Source of the DNA: Bacteroidales bacterium
GTDB lineage: Bacteria > Bacteroidota > Bacteroidia > Bacteroidales > JAGOPY01
Assembly: GCA_023229505.1 (NCBI GenBank)
Contig: JALNZD010000022.1
Span: 1 to 57,929 of the forward strand
DNA: 57,929 nucleotides
Direction of reading: 5' to 3'
Shown: piece after piece, positions 8,185 to 15,606 of the stretch
Layout: the number at the start of each line of letters is the position of its first letter
How positions within the stretch are numbered: the stretch's first letter is position 1
The notes under the pieces: model-generated
What the model saw: the letters and a program-made list of their open reading frames with translations, nothing else
Database searches by the model: none
Told to the model about the DNA's origin: nothing
Translations under genes and position numbers: made by a program

Positions 8185-8847
8185 ATGTCTATCCGTATTA
8201 ATCTGACGCAGTTACACAGGGAAATTCCGTCCAATGTCAAAATTGTGGCAGTTTCTAAAACCATGCCGGTCGAGATAATATTGGAAGCCTATAACGCAGG
8301 TCATCGACTTTTTGGTGAAAACAAATCACAGGAACTGATCACGAAACAACCATTTCTTCCGCCAGATATACGGTGGCATTTTATCGGGCATCTTCAGAGC
8401 AACAAAGTAAAGTATATTGCCCCATTTGTCGAAATGATCGAATCGGTTGATTCCCTGAAACTATTGCAGGAAATCAATAAACAAGCTGAAAAGCATGGCC
8501 GCCTGATCAGGTGCCTGCTTCAATTTCATATTGCCACCGAAGAAACCAAATTCGGTCTTGACCTGCAAGAAGCCGAATTGCTGCTGAAAAGCCGGGAGTA
8601 TGCTGAGATGAAGAATATCAGCCTGAACGGGGTAATGGGCATGGCCTCCTTTACGGATGATACAGCGCTGATCCGGTGGGAATTCCGCAGTCTGAAGACT
8701 GCGTTAATTCACTTGAAAAACTCGTTTTTCAAGGAAAGTCCGGAATTTTGTGAAATCAGCATGGGCATGACTGGTGATTACAAGATTGCGATTGAGGAAG
8801 GCAGCACCATCGTCCGGATTGGAACAGGAATTTTTGGGAAGGTTTAA
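8185..8847 (+). CDS. YggS/PROSC family pyridoxal-phosphate homeostasis protein
   Basis: A 220-residue single-domain TIM-barrel PLP-binding protein. It has no known catalytic reaction and helps buffer free PLP in the cytoplasm. VAVSKTMP holds the PLP Lys, K25. FGENKSQEL, RWHFIGHLQSNKVK and SMGMTGDYKIAIEEGSTIVRIG (in two parts) are the family's signature blocks, the last binding the cofactor phosphate. Length is normal. It ends 3 bases from the convergent galK stop. It is monocistronic from its own promoter at 8133-8163. Confidence 0.95.
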   Translation: MSIRINLTQLHREIPSNVKIVAVSKTMPVEIILEAYNAGHRLFGENKSQELITKQPFLPPDIRWHFIGHLQSNKVKYIAPFVEMIESVDSLKLLQEINKQAEKHGRLIRCLLQFHIATEETKFGLDLQEAELLLKSREYAEMKNISLNGVMGMASFTDDTALIRWEFRSLKTALIHLKNSFFKESPEFCEISMGMTGDYKIAIEEGSTIVRIGTGIFGKV

Positions 8848-8850
8848 GTT

Positions 8851-10017
8851 TTAAGTTTCAATCCTCTTCACTCCATCTCCGACCTCCGGCAGGTAAAACT
8901 GAGCTTCCAGGCCGGTTTTTTCTTTATAGGCTTTTGAAACTCCGGAAATAAATTCTTCAAGATTTTCTTCTTTAACGAAGGCTACAGTGCATCCCCCGAA
9001 TCCTGCACCGGTCATTCTTGCTCCTAAAACTCCTTTTTGATTCAAAGAGATTTCGACCAGGGAATCAAGTTCAAAACCCGTCACTTCATAGTCATCGCGA
9101 AGGGATTTGTGTGATTGCACCATCAGTTGTCCAAAATATTGAAAATCCCTATTCATCAGGGCTTTAACAGCTTCCAGGACACGCTGGTTTTCCGTAACGA
9201 TGTGCCTGGCCCTTTTCAGCACTACTTCATCCCTGATCAGTTGATTTTGTTCCATAAATTGTTGGTATCCTACTTCACCGAGAGAATTAATACTGAGGGA
9301 TTCTGAGAGGTAATCCACAGCTTTCCTGCACTCGGCAACTCTTTCATTATATTTTGAATCTTTCAGTCCCCGTTTTTTATTAGTATTGGTGATCACTAAA
9401 CGGTATCCTGGTAAATTCAGCGGTACATGCTGGAAGGCAAGTGTTCCGCAGTTCAGGAAAATAGCATGATTCATTTTCCCCTGCCCTACCGCGAACTGAT
9501 CCATAATGCCGCAATTGACCCCGATAAATTCATTCTCGGCCTTCCTGCACAAATGAATGAGATCCATGACATTATATCCCCAACCATATAAATCATTTAA
9601 CGCGAAGGCGGTAACCATTTCAATGGATGCAGACGAAGATAATCCTGCTGCCGGTGGAATATTGCCGGCGTAATAAAATTGAAGCCCTCCGGTTTTATTC
9701 CCTTTCTGAGAAAACATTTCGATGACTCCTAATGGATAATTGATCCATTCCTGGCCGGATTTTTCGTATTTATCCCTGAGTGGCAACTTCAGGGTATAAC
9801 TAAATCCCTGGCTTTGAAATTCAAGATAAGGTTCATCCGTTTTCCTGACGCTTAAATAAGTCCCGAAACTTAAAGCGCAAGGCAGTACAAAACCATTATT
9901 GTAGTCGGTATGTTCACCGATAAGGTTTACCCGGCCGGGGGCAAAATAAAAATGAACATCTTCTTCACTTACGCCGTAGATTTGCAGGAATTGGGATATC
10001 AGTTGTTTATTTTCCAT
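8851..10017 (-). CDS. galK: galactokinase
   Basis: A GHMP-family kinase of 388 residues that phosphorylates galactose to galactose 1-phosphate with ATP, entering the Leloir pathway. The signature GRVNLIGEHTDYNNG spans about residues 28-42. IPPAAGLSSSASIEM is the ATP-binding glycine/serine loop, and GARMTGAGFGGCTVA is the third GHMP motif. The ATG at 10017 (MENKQLISQF) is chosen over one at 10065, because a -7-like box (10024-10031) lies between them. No galT, galE or mutarotase lies nearby, so galactose genes are not clustered here. Confidence 0.95.
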   Translation of the reverse strand: MENKQLISQFLQIYGVSEEDVHFYFAPGRVNLIGEHTDYNNGFVLPCALSFGTYLSVRKTDEPYLEFQSQGFSYTLKLPLRDKYEKSGQEWINYPLGVIEMFSQKGNKTGGLQFYYAGNIPPAAGLSSSASIEMVTAFALNDLYGWGYNVMDLIHLCRKAENEFIGVNCGIMDQFAVGQGKMNHAIFLNCGTLAFQHVPLNLPGYRLVITNTNKKRGLKDSKYNERVAECRKAVDYLSESLSINSLGEVGYQQFMEQNQLIRDEVVLKRARHIVTENQRVLEAVKALMNRDFQYFGQLMVQSHKSLRDDYEVTGFELDSLVEISLNQKGVLGARMTGAGFGGCTVAFVKEENLEEFISGVSKAYKEKTGLEAQFYLPEVGDGVKRIET

Positions 10018-10023
10018 AGGAAC

Positions 10024-10031
10024 AGAGATAC
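10024..10031 (-). promoter_or_regulatory. -7-like box for galK
   Basis: TATCTCTG on the minus strand, one mismatch from TAnnTTTG, ending only 6 bases before the ATG at 10017. The transcript may carry almost no leader. No -33 box is seen. Confidence 0.35.
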
Positions 10032-10158
10032 AATTGAAATAAATTGAAATAAATGGAATACACATTACGTAAATTTATGCGTATTTGATCCAATCAACAA
10101 ATATAATCCACAAGCCAGAATAAACACTGTTAATTGATGATCTTTCTTAAATAATTTG

Positions 10159-10166
10159 TATTTTTG
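10159..10166 (+). promoter_or_regulatory. -7 promoter box for tRNA-Arg
   Basis: TATTTTTG, an exact consensus match, 19 bases upstream of the tRNA. A TTG at 10134-10136 is 22 bases further up, slightly long for a -33 box. Confidence 0.5.
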
Positions 10167-10185
10167 CGCCGGTTTTAAGTCCGAT

Positions 10186-10259
10186 GGACCCGTAGCTTAA
10201 TTGGATAGAGCATCTGACTACGGATCAGAAGGTTGAAGGTTCGACTCCTTTCGGGTTCA
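10186..10259 (+). tRNA. tRNA-Arg (ACG)
   Basis: A complete cloverleaf can be folded by hand. The acceptor GGACCCG pairs with CGGGTTC (one G-U pair). The D-arm region contains TAGCTTAATTGGATAGAGC, the anticodon stem is CTGA/TCAG with loop CTACGGA giving anticodon ACG (read as ICG), and the T-arm has GGTTCGACTCC. CCA is not encoded. The region just downstream carries repeats and a candidate inserted segment. Confidence 0.95.
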
Positions 10260-10270
10260 CTTCAAAGTTG

Positions 10271-10298
10271 ACAGTAGGCAGTAGGCAGTTGGCAGTAA
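10271..10298 (+). repeat. 7-base tandem repeats (GCAGTAG type)
   Basis: Four consecutive heptamers: ACAGTAG, GCAGTAG, GCAGTTG, GCAGTAA, directly downstream of tRNA-Arg. They belong to a class of 7-base repeats seen also near 12305, 44482 and 54358. Confidence 0.75.
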
Positions 10299-10299
10299 A

Positions 10300-10320
10300 T
10301 GCCGGCTGCTTTTTGCATTT
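10300..10320 (+). repeat. left copy of a 21-base direct repeat
   Basis: A 21-base sequence beginning TGCCGGCTGC and ending TTTGCATTT. It is repeated perfectly at 11301-11321, flanking the 206-residue hypothetical gene. It starts two bases after the heptamer repeats that follow tRNA-Arg. Confidence 0.8.
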
Positions 10321-10439
10321 ACAAGCGAAACAACAAACAACGATTGAGATAAGCAATTTTTTAGACAGAATTGTTAATACCCCCTCCTTCCCACCGGGTA
10401 TATTTCCCAAAATTCCGGGGAAACAGATAAAAACTACAT

Positions 10440-11060
10440 TTATCCTGGTATTCCTGCCAGGTCTGAAAGTTTGCCAATTAGGTAATATTGGTCTTCTAAT
10501 GAAAGTTCATCCAGACTGGGAATTGTCGTAAAGTAATTCAGGATATTATTTTTGACCCGAATCATCTTTTTTCTTTTCCAGGTTCTTAGGCCCTTTTTTC
10601 CTCTTCTTTGTTTATCATTATTAAATTCATCCCGGAATATTGATCTTATCCCGTCACAAACCCTGTCAATATTTATTTCCTCTTGCAATGTAATGACTTC
10701 ATTGGGTTTATTTCTTTCATATTCCCCCTTGAAACTTATTGATGTAATCCTGTTATTCATTAAATATTGCTTTAGCTTATCCAGTTCAGCCCACATTTGA
10801 TAATACTTTCCTGAATAGTTATCCTTGTCATCACCTGACTGAGTTTCTTTTTCAATCCAGAGAAGTATGAAGCAAATCTCCAGGATGGCCTGGTCTTCGG
10901 AAATATCATATTCAATAAGAAGGGCCGCCACTTCATCATATCTTTGCCTGTCAATTATCATATTATAATCAAAGCCCCCTTGTGAATTGTAATCCAGGGG
11001 GAAAAACTTATCAATCCTATGAAGATCAATTGCTAATTTTATTTTTGGGCCTGTTTGCAT
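10440..11060 (-). CDS. hypothetical protein in a direct-repeat-flanked segment
   Basis: I do not recognise this 206-residue protein. It has no signal peptide or membrane helix. The middle (residues about 45-100) is predicted helical with ILEICFILLWIEKETQ, and a basic patch (NDKQRRGKKGLRTWKRKK) at about residues 150-167 could bind nucleic acid. The tail ends in EDQYYLIGKLSDLAGIPG. It lies alone between tRNA-Arg and a lipase gene, transcribed opposite to both, and between two copies of a perfect 21-base direct repeat. That suggests it arrived as a small insertion, or that a flanking sequence was duplicated around it. Confidence 0.55.
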   Translation of the reverse strand: MQTGPKIKLAIDLHRIDKFFPLDYNSQGGFDYNMIIDRQRYDEVAALLIEYDISEDQAILEICFILLWIEKETQSGDDKDNYSGKYYQMWAELDKLKQYLMNNRITSISFKGEYERNKPNEVITLQEEINIDRVCDGIRSIFRDEFNNDKQRRGKKGLRTWKRKKMIRVKNNILNYFTTIPSLDELSLEDQYYLIGKLSDLAGIPG

Positions 11061-11386
11061 TGGTGCTGGATTTGTAAGGATGGATTATTCAACATATTTG
11101 AATTGGTTATCACAATATACGAAATTTCTCAACATTCCGGGTATAAGCTTACTAAAATTCCGCTAAACAAGAAAAAGGAACTATGAAATCAATAAAGCAA
11201 GTTTACCAGGACATCAGATTTAGATTCGAGAAATAGCCTCACCATGATAAGGCATAAAGCTGGGTTTGGTGATGGCAAAGTGACCATAAGTAGTAATGAT
11301 TGCCGGCTGCTTTTTGCATTTTATATGGCTTCGGTTTATTTCTTTACTTTGCAGATAATTCCAAAAATTATACTTTCATTTGTCTG
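11061..11386 (+). other. intergenic region between hypothetical gene and lipase
   Basis: No gene of useful length is seen here. It holds the 5' side of the divergent hypothetical gene, the right copy of the 21-base repeat (11301-11321) and an AT-rich stretch. TTACTTTG at 11343-11350 is one mismatch from TAnnTTTG and lies 36 bases before the lipase ATG, so it may be that gene's promoter. Confidence 0.4.
11301..11321 (+). repeat. right copy of the 21-base direct repeat
   Basis: A perfect copy of 10300-10320. The bases on either side of the two copies differ, so the identity is limited to these 21 positions. Confidence 0.8.
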
Positions 11387-12352
11387 ATGGAATTATTCAA
11401 AATTGAATCGGAGGATCATCTTCAAGTACAAGTTTATTCCTGGGTCCCTGAAAAACCTGTGGTTATCCTGCAAATCGCTCATGGCATGATGGAGCATGCC
11501 TTGCGCTATGATCATGTAGCCAGGTGGATGAACGAGCATCGGATTGCCGTTTATGCATCCGATCACATCGGGCATGGGCTCACCGCTAAAACTTCCTCAG
11601 ACCTGGGGCATTTTCCCCGCGAGGACGATTGGCAGCGATCGGTTGAAATTCTTCATATTTTAACCCAAAAGATTCGTGCGGAACATCCCGGAATCCCGGT
11701 TTTTCTCCTTGGACACAGCATGGGTTCGGTATTGGCGCAGACTTATATGATGAAGCACGGACGGGAAGCCGATGGTTTTATCCTTTCCGGCGCTGTCCGG
11801 CAATCCACATTCATGGCCAACATTGGTCTTATTATCGCTGGCACGTTATCATTCTTTTTTGGACCGGCAGACTGCTCTAAATTATTGATCTTCCTGGGAT
11901 ACGGGCAATATAATAACAGGCTGAGGCCTAAACGGACAGCATTTGATTGGCTTTGCAGCGAGGAAAGTATAGTGGATGAATATATAAGCTCGCCCCTCTG
12001 CGGATTTCCCTGCTCTAACCGGTTTTATCAGAACTTTTTCTATGGCTTTAAATATATCTCCAAACTCGACAATCTGAAGCAGATTCCGGCCGGAACACCG
12101 GTGTACATCTTTGCAGGCAGGATGGACCCTGCGGGTAAATTCGGAAAAGATCCGCAGAAGATCAACTATTTGCTTTCAAAATTCTCCCGGGCACAGGTCC
12201 TGATGAAACTATACAGTAACGGCCGTCACGAAATGCTGAACGAAATGAACCGGGAGGAAGTTTATGGGGATTTGGTGGAATGGATCAAAGAGAGAATTAG
12301 TCTTCAGTCAGCAGTCAACAGTCAGCAATTGAAACTAGAAACTAGAAACTAG
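11387..12352 (+). CDS. alpha/beta hydrolase, monoacylglycerol-lipase-like
   Basis: A 321-residue serine hydrolase of the 'serine aminopeptidase S33'/monoacylglycerol lipase type, likely cytosolic, hydrolysing acyl esters such as monoglycerides or lysophospholipids. Visible features are the oxyanion segment AHGMMEHALRYDHVA (residues about 30-45), DHIGHGLT, and the nucleophile elbow LGHSMGSVLA near residue 110. FAGRMDPAGKFG in the C-terminal part should carry the acid, and SNGRHEMLNE the catalytic His. The ATG at 11387 is preferred over 11300, which lies before the possible promoter and overlaps the direct repeat. The last codons (SAVNSQQLKLETRN) are encoded by 7-base repeats, an unusual C-terminus. 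Confidence 0.85.
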   Translation: MELFKIESEDHLQVQVYSWVPEKPVVILQIAHGMMEHALRYDHVARWMNEHRIAVYASDHIGHGLTAKTSSDLGHFPREDDWQRSVEILHILTQKIRAEHPGIPVFLLGHSMGSVLAQTYMMKHGREADGFILSGAVRQSTFMANIGLIIAGTLSFFFGPADCSKLLIFLGYGQYNNRLRPKRTAFDWLCSEESIVDEYISSPLCGFPCSNRFYQNFFYGFKYISKLDNLKQIPAGTPVYIFAGRMDPAGKFGKDPQKINYLLSKFSRAQVLMKLYSNGRHEMLNEMNREEVYGDLVEWIKERISLQSAVNSQQLKLETRN

Positions 12353-12359
12353 AAACTTG
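12305..12359 (+). repeat. 7-base tandem repeats at the lipase 3' end
   Basis: Two heptamer runs. CAGTCAG, CAGTCAA, CAGTCAG occupy 12305-12325, and three GAAACTA units plus a partial one lie at 12331-12357. They encode the C-terminal tail and stop of the upstream hydrolase and end just before the HD-domain gene at 12369. A change of one repeat unit would shift the reading frame. Confidence 0.75.
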
Positions 12360-12368
12360 GAATTTGGA

Positions 12369-12935
12369 ATGAATAGGCGAATTATTGATATCATCGAAAA
12401 GTACTATCCTCCAGGCTCAATCGGATACAACATCTATTTGCCGCATTCCCAGGCGGTGAAGGAACTTGCGCTAAAGATTGCCCGGTCGCATCCGCAGTTC
12501 CATGCTGATGAGGATGTTATTGAGTTTGGAGGGATGTTGCATGATATCGGGATTTTCTACACGGATGCCCCTGAAATCGGTTGTTTTGGTGATCTCCCTT
12601 ATATTGCACATGGCTATAAAGGGCGGGAATTACTCGAAAAGGAAGGCCTTCCGTTGATTGCACCGATTTGCGAACGACATATCGGCGTGGGGATTTCACT
12701 TGAAGATATTGAAAAGCACCATCTCCCCCTTCCAAAAAGGGATATGACACCCCAGACCATCGAAGAAAAAATTATTTGTTACGCTGACAAATTCTTCTCA
12801 AAATCAGCAGATGATCTCCTTCTGCCTAAACCTTTGGAGAAGGTGAAAAAGAGCGTTAGTAAATACGGTGAGGATAAATGGAAAGTATTTGAGGAGATGA
12901 TGGGGCTTTTTGGGACTGACATTATTTATTTGTGA
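12369..12935 (+). CDS. HD domain phosphohydrolase
   Basis: A 188-residue HD-superfamily metal-dependent phosphohydrolase. The metal ligands are recognisable in order: YLPHSQAVKELAL (first His), GGMLHDIGIF (the HD pair, about residue 57), ICERHIGVGIS, and IICYADKFFSKS (last Asp). Family members hydrolyse nucleotides or other phosphate esters; the substrate here is unknown. The ATG at 12369 is used rather than a TTG at 12357, which lies in the repeat tract. It follows the lipase gene by 16 bases and is probably transcribed with it. Confidence 0.85.
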   Translation: MNRRIIDIIEKYYPPGSIGYNIYLPHSQAVKELALKIARSHPQFHADEDVIEFGGMLHDIGIFYTDAPEIGCFGDLPYIAHGYKGRELLEKEGLPLIAPICERHIGVGISLEDIEKHHLPLPKRDMTPQTIEEKIICYADKFFSKSADDLLLPKPLEKVKKSVSKYGEDKWKVFEEMMGLFGTDIIYL

Positions 12936-12941
12936 TTGAAT

Positions 12942-12967
12942 ATTCGCGAAAATTCGCGTCATTCGCG
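12942..12967 (+). repeat. short ATTCGCG repeat cluster
   Basis: Three ATTCGCG units at 12942, 12952 and 12961, spaced 10 and 9 bases, fill the gap between the convergent HD and amidohydrolase genes. TTCGCGAA at 12944-12951 is self-complementary. Confidence 0.6.
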
Positions 12968-12978
12968 TTCTATTTACA

Positions 12979-14622
12979 TTACTTAGCTTCGAAAACCAGT
13001 TCCCCGTTCAGGTAAGTCTTAAGCACTTTAATACCTGGAATTTCAGCCTGATTTATTGTCATGATATCCTTCTCAAGTATAACAAAGTCCGCGAATTTCC
13101 CCGCTTCAATGCTGCCTTTTATGTCTTCTTCGAAATTCCCTTTTGCTGCCCAGATGGTTATTGAGCGAAGGGCTTCTTCTCGGCTCAGGGCATTTTCTAT
13201 CTGGTAACCACCCTCAGGGTATCCTGTTTCATCCATTCTGGCAACCGCAGCATAAAACGTCAGCAAAGGATTGATCTCCTCGATTGGAAAATCAGTACCG
13301 TTGACCAACCAACCGTTTTGCTGCAGCAACTTATTGTAAGCATAAGCTCCTTTAACCCGGTCTGTTCCTAATCTGGATTCAGCCCAGTACATATCTGAAG
13401 TGCAATAGGTGCTTTGGATAGAAGGAATTATATTGAATTTTGCAAAAAGCTGAAAATCATCGGGATGAACTACCTGAGCATGTTCAATGCGCCAACGCTT
13501 GTCATTATGCCCTTTCAGTACTTCACCATACAAATGAAGCATCATCCGGTTGGCCGAATCACCGATGCAGTGGGTATTGACCTGGAAATTTTTATCATAA
13601 GCTTTGATAAGGATATCCCGGAAATAATCGGGTTCAGACATCCGGATGCCATAATTTCCCGGGTCATCGCTATATGGCTCCAGCAATAAAGCGCCTCTTG
13701 AGCCTAACGCACCATCGGCATAAAGCTTGATTGAATTTACTGTCAGCCTTTCTTTCTGAAACGCCCCTTTTTCAACAAACTCCCTGATATTTTTATCGGT
13801 AGGGCTTAACATGGCATTGATCCGCATTTTTAATTTCCCGGATTGCTGCAAAGAATCGATCATCATGATGGTTTCGAAATCAAGTCCGGCATCCACTACA
13901 GACGTTAGTCCGACTTTAAAGCAATCGTCTTGGGCACTTATCAGGGCATTTTCTTTTTGAAGTTTATCATCTTCCGGAATAGCTCCCTTCATCAGGTCGG
14001 CTGCATTATCGAGCAGAATTCCTGTCGGTTTACCATCATGAAGGATTACATCTCCCCCTTCCATTTTGGTTTGGGCAGTAATGCCAGCCAAGCGGAGCGC
14101 TTCACTGTTAGCCAAAACTGCATGCCCATCCACCCGTGTCAATACAACCGGGTTCTCCGGGAAAAGCTGGTCAAGCATTGATTTGTCAGGAAACTCTTTC
14201 AGTTCCCAATCGTTCTGATCCCAACCCCTGCCTAAAATCCAGCCATTGGGATGATTTTCATGGTATTTCCGAAGCAATTGAAGGATTTCATCGAACGAAC
14301 GGGTTCCTTTGAGATTAACCGACTGATGAAGCCCGAGTGCGTAGCCATAAAAGTGGCAATGGCCATCAATCAACCCCGGAAAAACCGGCTTTCCCCCGGC
14401 ATCAATAACCAGTTCCGATTCGAATGATTTCAGTATTTCTTCATTGGTCCCTGTGGCTAAAAAAAGTCCTTTGCCAACCGCAAATGCTTGTTTCGTGGTG
14501 AAAGATGAATCAACGGTGTAGACCAGCCCATTGATAAGGATAAAGTCAGCTTTCTCACTCATATTACAGCCGGTAAAAATGATCAGCGATATTAAAAGGA
14601 ACGTGTGTATTTTTCCCATCAT
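12979..14622 (-). CDS. amidohydrolase family 3 lipoprotein (YtcJ-like)
   Basis: A 547-residue metal-dependent amidohydrolase of the YtcJ/family-3 type, related to cytosine deaminase and imidazolonepropionase. The ATG at 14622 or 14619 is preferred over 14688, because it places a hydrophobic signal (FLLISLIIF) directly before the lipobox FTGC, making this a predicted exported lipoprotein. FILINGLVYTVD starts the small beta domain. FPGLIDGHCHFYGY carries the first metal-binding His pair, and GWILGRGWDQNDW, RRIEHAQ-like WRIEHAQVVHPDD and VNGTDFPIEEINP are family blocks. The substrate cannot be told from sequence. Seen: motifs. Inferred: envelope location. Confidence 0.85.
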   Translation of the reverse strand: MMGKIHTFLLISLIIFTGCNMSEKADFILINGLVYTVDSSFTTKQAFAVGKGLFLATGTNEEILKSFESELVIDAGGKPVFPGLIDGHCHFYGYALGLHQSVNLKGTRSFDEILQLLRKYHENHPNGWILGRGWDQNDWELKEFPDKSMLDQLFPENPVVLTRVDGHAVLANSEALRLAGITAQTKMEGGDVILHDGKPTGILLDNAADLMKGAIPEDDKLQKENALISAQDDCFKVGLTSVVDAGLDFETIMMIDSLQQSGKLKMRINAMLSPTDKNIREFVEKGAFQKERLTVNSIKLYADGALGSRGALLLEPYSDDPGNYGIRMSEPDYFRDILIKAYDKNFQVNTHCIGDSANRMMLHLYGEVLKGHNDKRWRIEHAQVVHPDDFQLFAKFNIIPSIQSTYCTSDMYWAESRLGTDRVKGAYAYNKLLQQNGWLVNGTDFPIEEINPLLTFYAAVARMDETGYPEGGYQIENALSREEALRSITIWAAKGNFEEDIKGSIEAGKFADFVILEKDIMTINQAEIPGIKVLKTYLNGELVFEAK

Positions 14623-14713
14623 TAAGATTCCACATTTAATTGTTTCGAACAAAATTAAAAAAAGCCTGTTAATTAAAATCTTTATCAAGGCGATCTAAAA
14701 GATAAAACCTTAT

Positions 14714-14721
14714 TATATTTG
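14714..14721 (+). promoter_or_regulatory. -7 promoter box for the DUF6580-mutL cluster
   Basis: TATATTTG, an exact consensus match, 25 bases before the ATG at 14747. It probably serves the tightly packed run DUF6580, small membrane protein, mutL and the two rhomboid genes. Confidence 0.5.
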
Positions 14722-14746
14722 TAACCATGAAATAAAAAGCAAGAAC

Positions 14747-15304
14747 ATGAATAAAAGAAAAATACAACCAAGCTTAATATTTATCGCCACTGTGATCATT
14801 GCCGGTGCCTTTTTCCGCTTTATCCCCCACTGGCCAAATTTCACACCTATTGCTGCGATGGCTTTATTTGGAGGGGCATACATCGGCAGGAAGCACCTTG
14901 CTTTTCTGATTCCCTTTGCAGCCATGTTCCTTAGTGACCTGGTACTTGGTTTACATAAAGATATGTGGGCGGTATACCTTGCATTTGGCCTGACCGTGTT
15001 GATTGGTACCTGGATCAGGAGCAATATACGATTTGCAACTGTAGTAGCGGCGTCCGTTGGATCTTCTGTCATATTTTTCCTGCTTACCAACTTTGCTTCC
15101 TGGCTCGCCAGCCCATTTTATCCTCAAACTTTTGGCGGGCTAATGCAATCTTATATCGCCGGCCTGGCATTCATTAATAATGGCTCGCTTGGGATTTCCT
15201 TCTTCCTCAATGAAATCGCGGGTGCACTGTTCTATAATGGAATATTTTTTGGGATTTATTCTTTTGCCAGGCATCGGCTCCCATCTCTTTCCAGGGCGTC
15301 ATGA
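14747..15304 (+). CDS. DUF6580 family integral membrane protein
   Basis: A 185-residue protein with about five transmembrane helices. IIAGAFFRFIPHWPNFTPIAAMALFGGAYIG (read across two helices) is the recognisable N-terminal block of the DUF6580 family, which resembles substrate-binding subunits of ECF-type transporters. No energising ATPase or T component is nearby, and the substrate is unknown. Its last codon overlaps the next ATG (ATGA at 15301-15304), so translation of the two genes is probably coupled. Confidence 0.78.
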   Translation: MNKRKIQPSLIFIATVIIAGAFFRFIPHWPNFTPIAAMALFGGAYIGRKHLAFLIPFAAMFLSDLVLGLHKDMWAVYLAFGLTVLIGTWIRSNIRFATVVAASVGSSVIFFLLTNFASWLASPFYPQTFGGLMQSYIAGLAFINNGSLGISFFLNEIAGALFYNGIFFGIYSFARHRLPSLSRAS

Positions 15305-15603
15305 ACATCTTTTTTTTCAGAAGGCCTAAGCCCAGGCCTTTCAATTACAAGCCGATTTATTACGATCCGGAAAAAGAGGAAGCTGAAGAGCGAAAAAAAA
15401 CCCTGAATGCTTTACAGGATAAAGACCCCAGGGAGCACATGCGGGCAGAGATAAGAAGAAAATGGAAAGTTGAGAGAAAGAGTGCTGATAAAAGGAATCA
15501 GGTATACCGGATTTTCTTTTATCTATTCCTTGCTGTTTTTGCAATATACCTGATCTTTTTTACAGACTTTGTCGACAAGTTTGTTTCATTTTTCGTCCGG
15601 TAA
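15301..15603 (+). CDS. small single-pass membrane protein before mutL
   Basis: A 100-residue protein with a basic/acidic N-terminal half (PEKEEAEERKKTL, EHMRAEIRRKW) that is probably helical, followed by one transmembrane helix (YRIFFYLFLAVFAIYLIFF) near the C-terminus. I recognise it only as a conserved Bacteroidetes hypothetical that precedes mutL. Its ATG overlaps the stop of the DUF6580 gene by four bases, and mutL starts 3 bases after its stop, so all three are in one transcript. Function unknown. Confidence 0.7.
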   Translation: MNIFFFRRPKPRPFNYKPIYYDPEKEEAEERKKTLNALQDKDPREHMRAEIRRKWKVERKSADKRNQVYRIFFYLFLAVFAIYLIFFTDFVDKFVSFFVR

Positions 15604-15606
15604 ATA

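Noticed and set aside
10225..10410. 61-residue minus-strand ORF over tRNA-Arg
   Set aside because: Overlaps a structurally complete tRNA; typical false call in which tRNA antisense yields 'NPKGVEPSTF'-like peptides.
14713..15090. 125-residue minus-strand ORF opposite the DUF6580 gene
   Set aside because: It is the shadow of a membrane protein gene; the plus frame has coherent transmembrane helices, an upstream promoter box and a coupled downstream start.
15301..15603. Small ORF before mutL considered as a riboflavin synthase subunit (an annotation I have seen on relatives)
   Set aside because: A charged helix and one transmembrane segment bear no resemblance to lumazine or riboflavin synthase.
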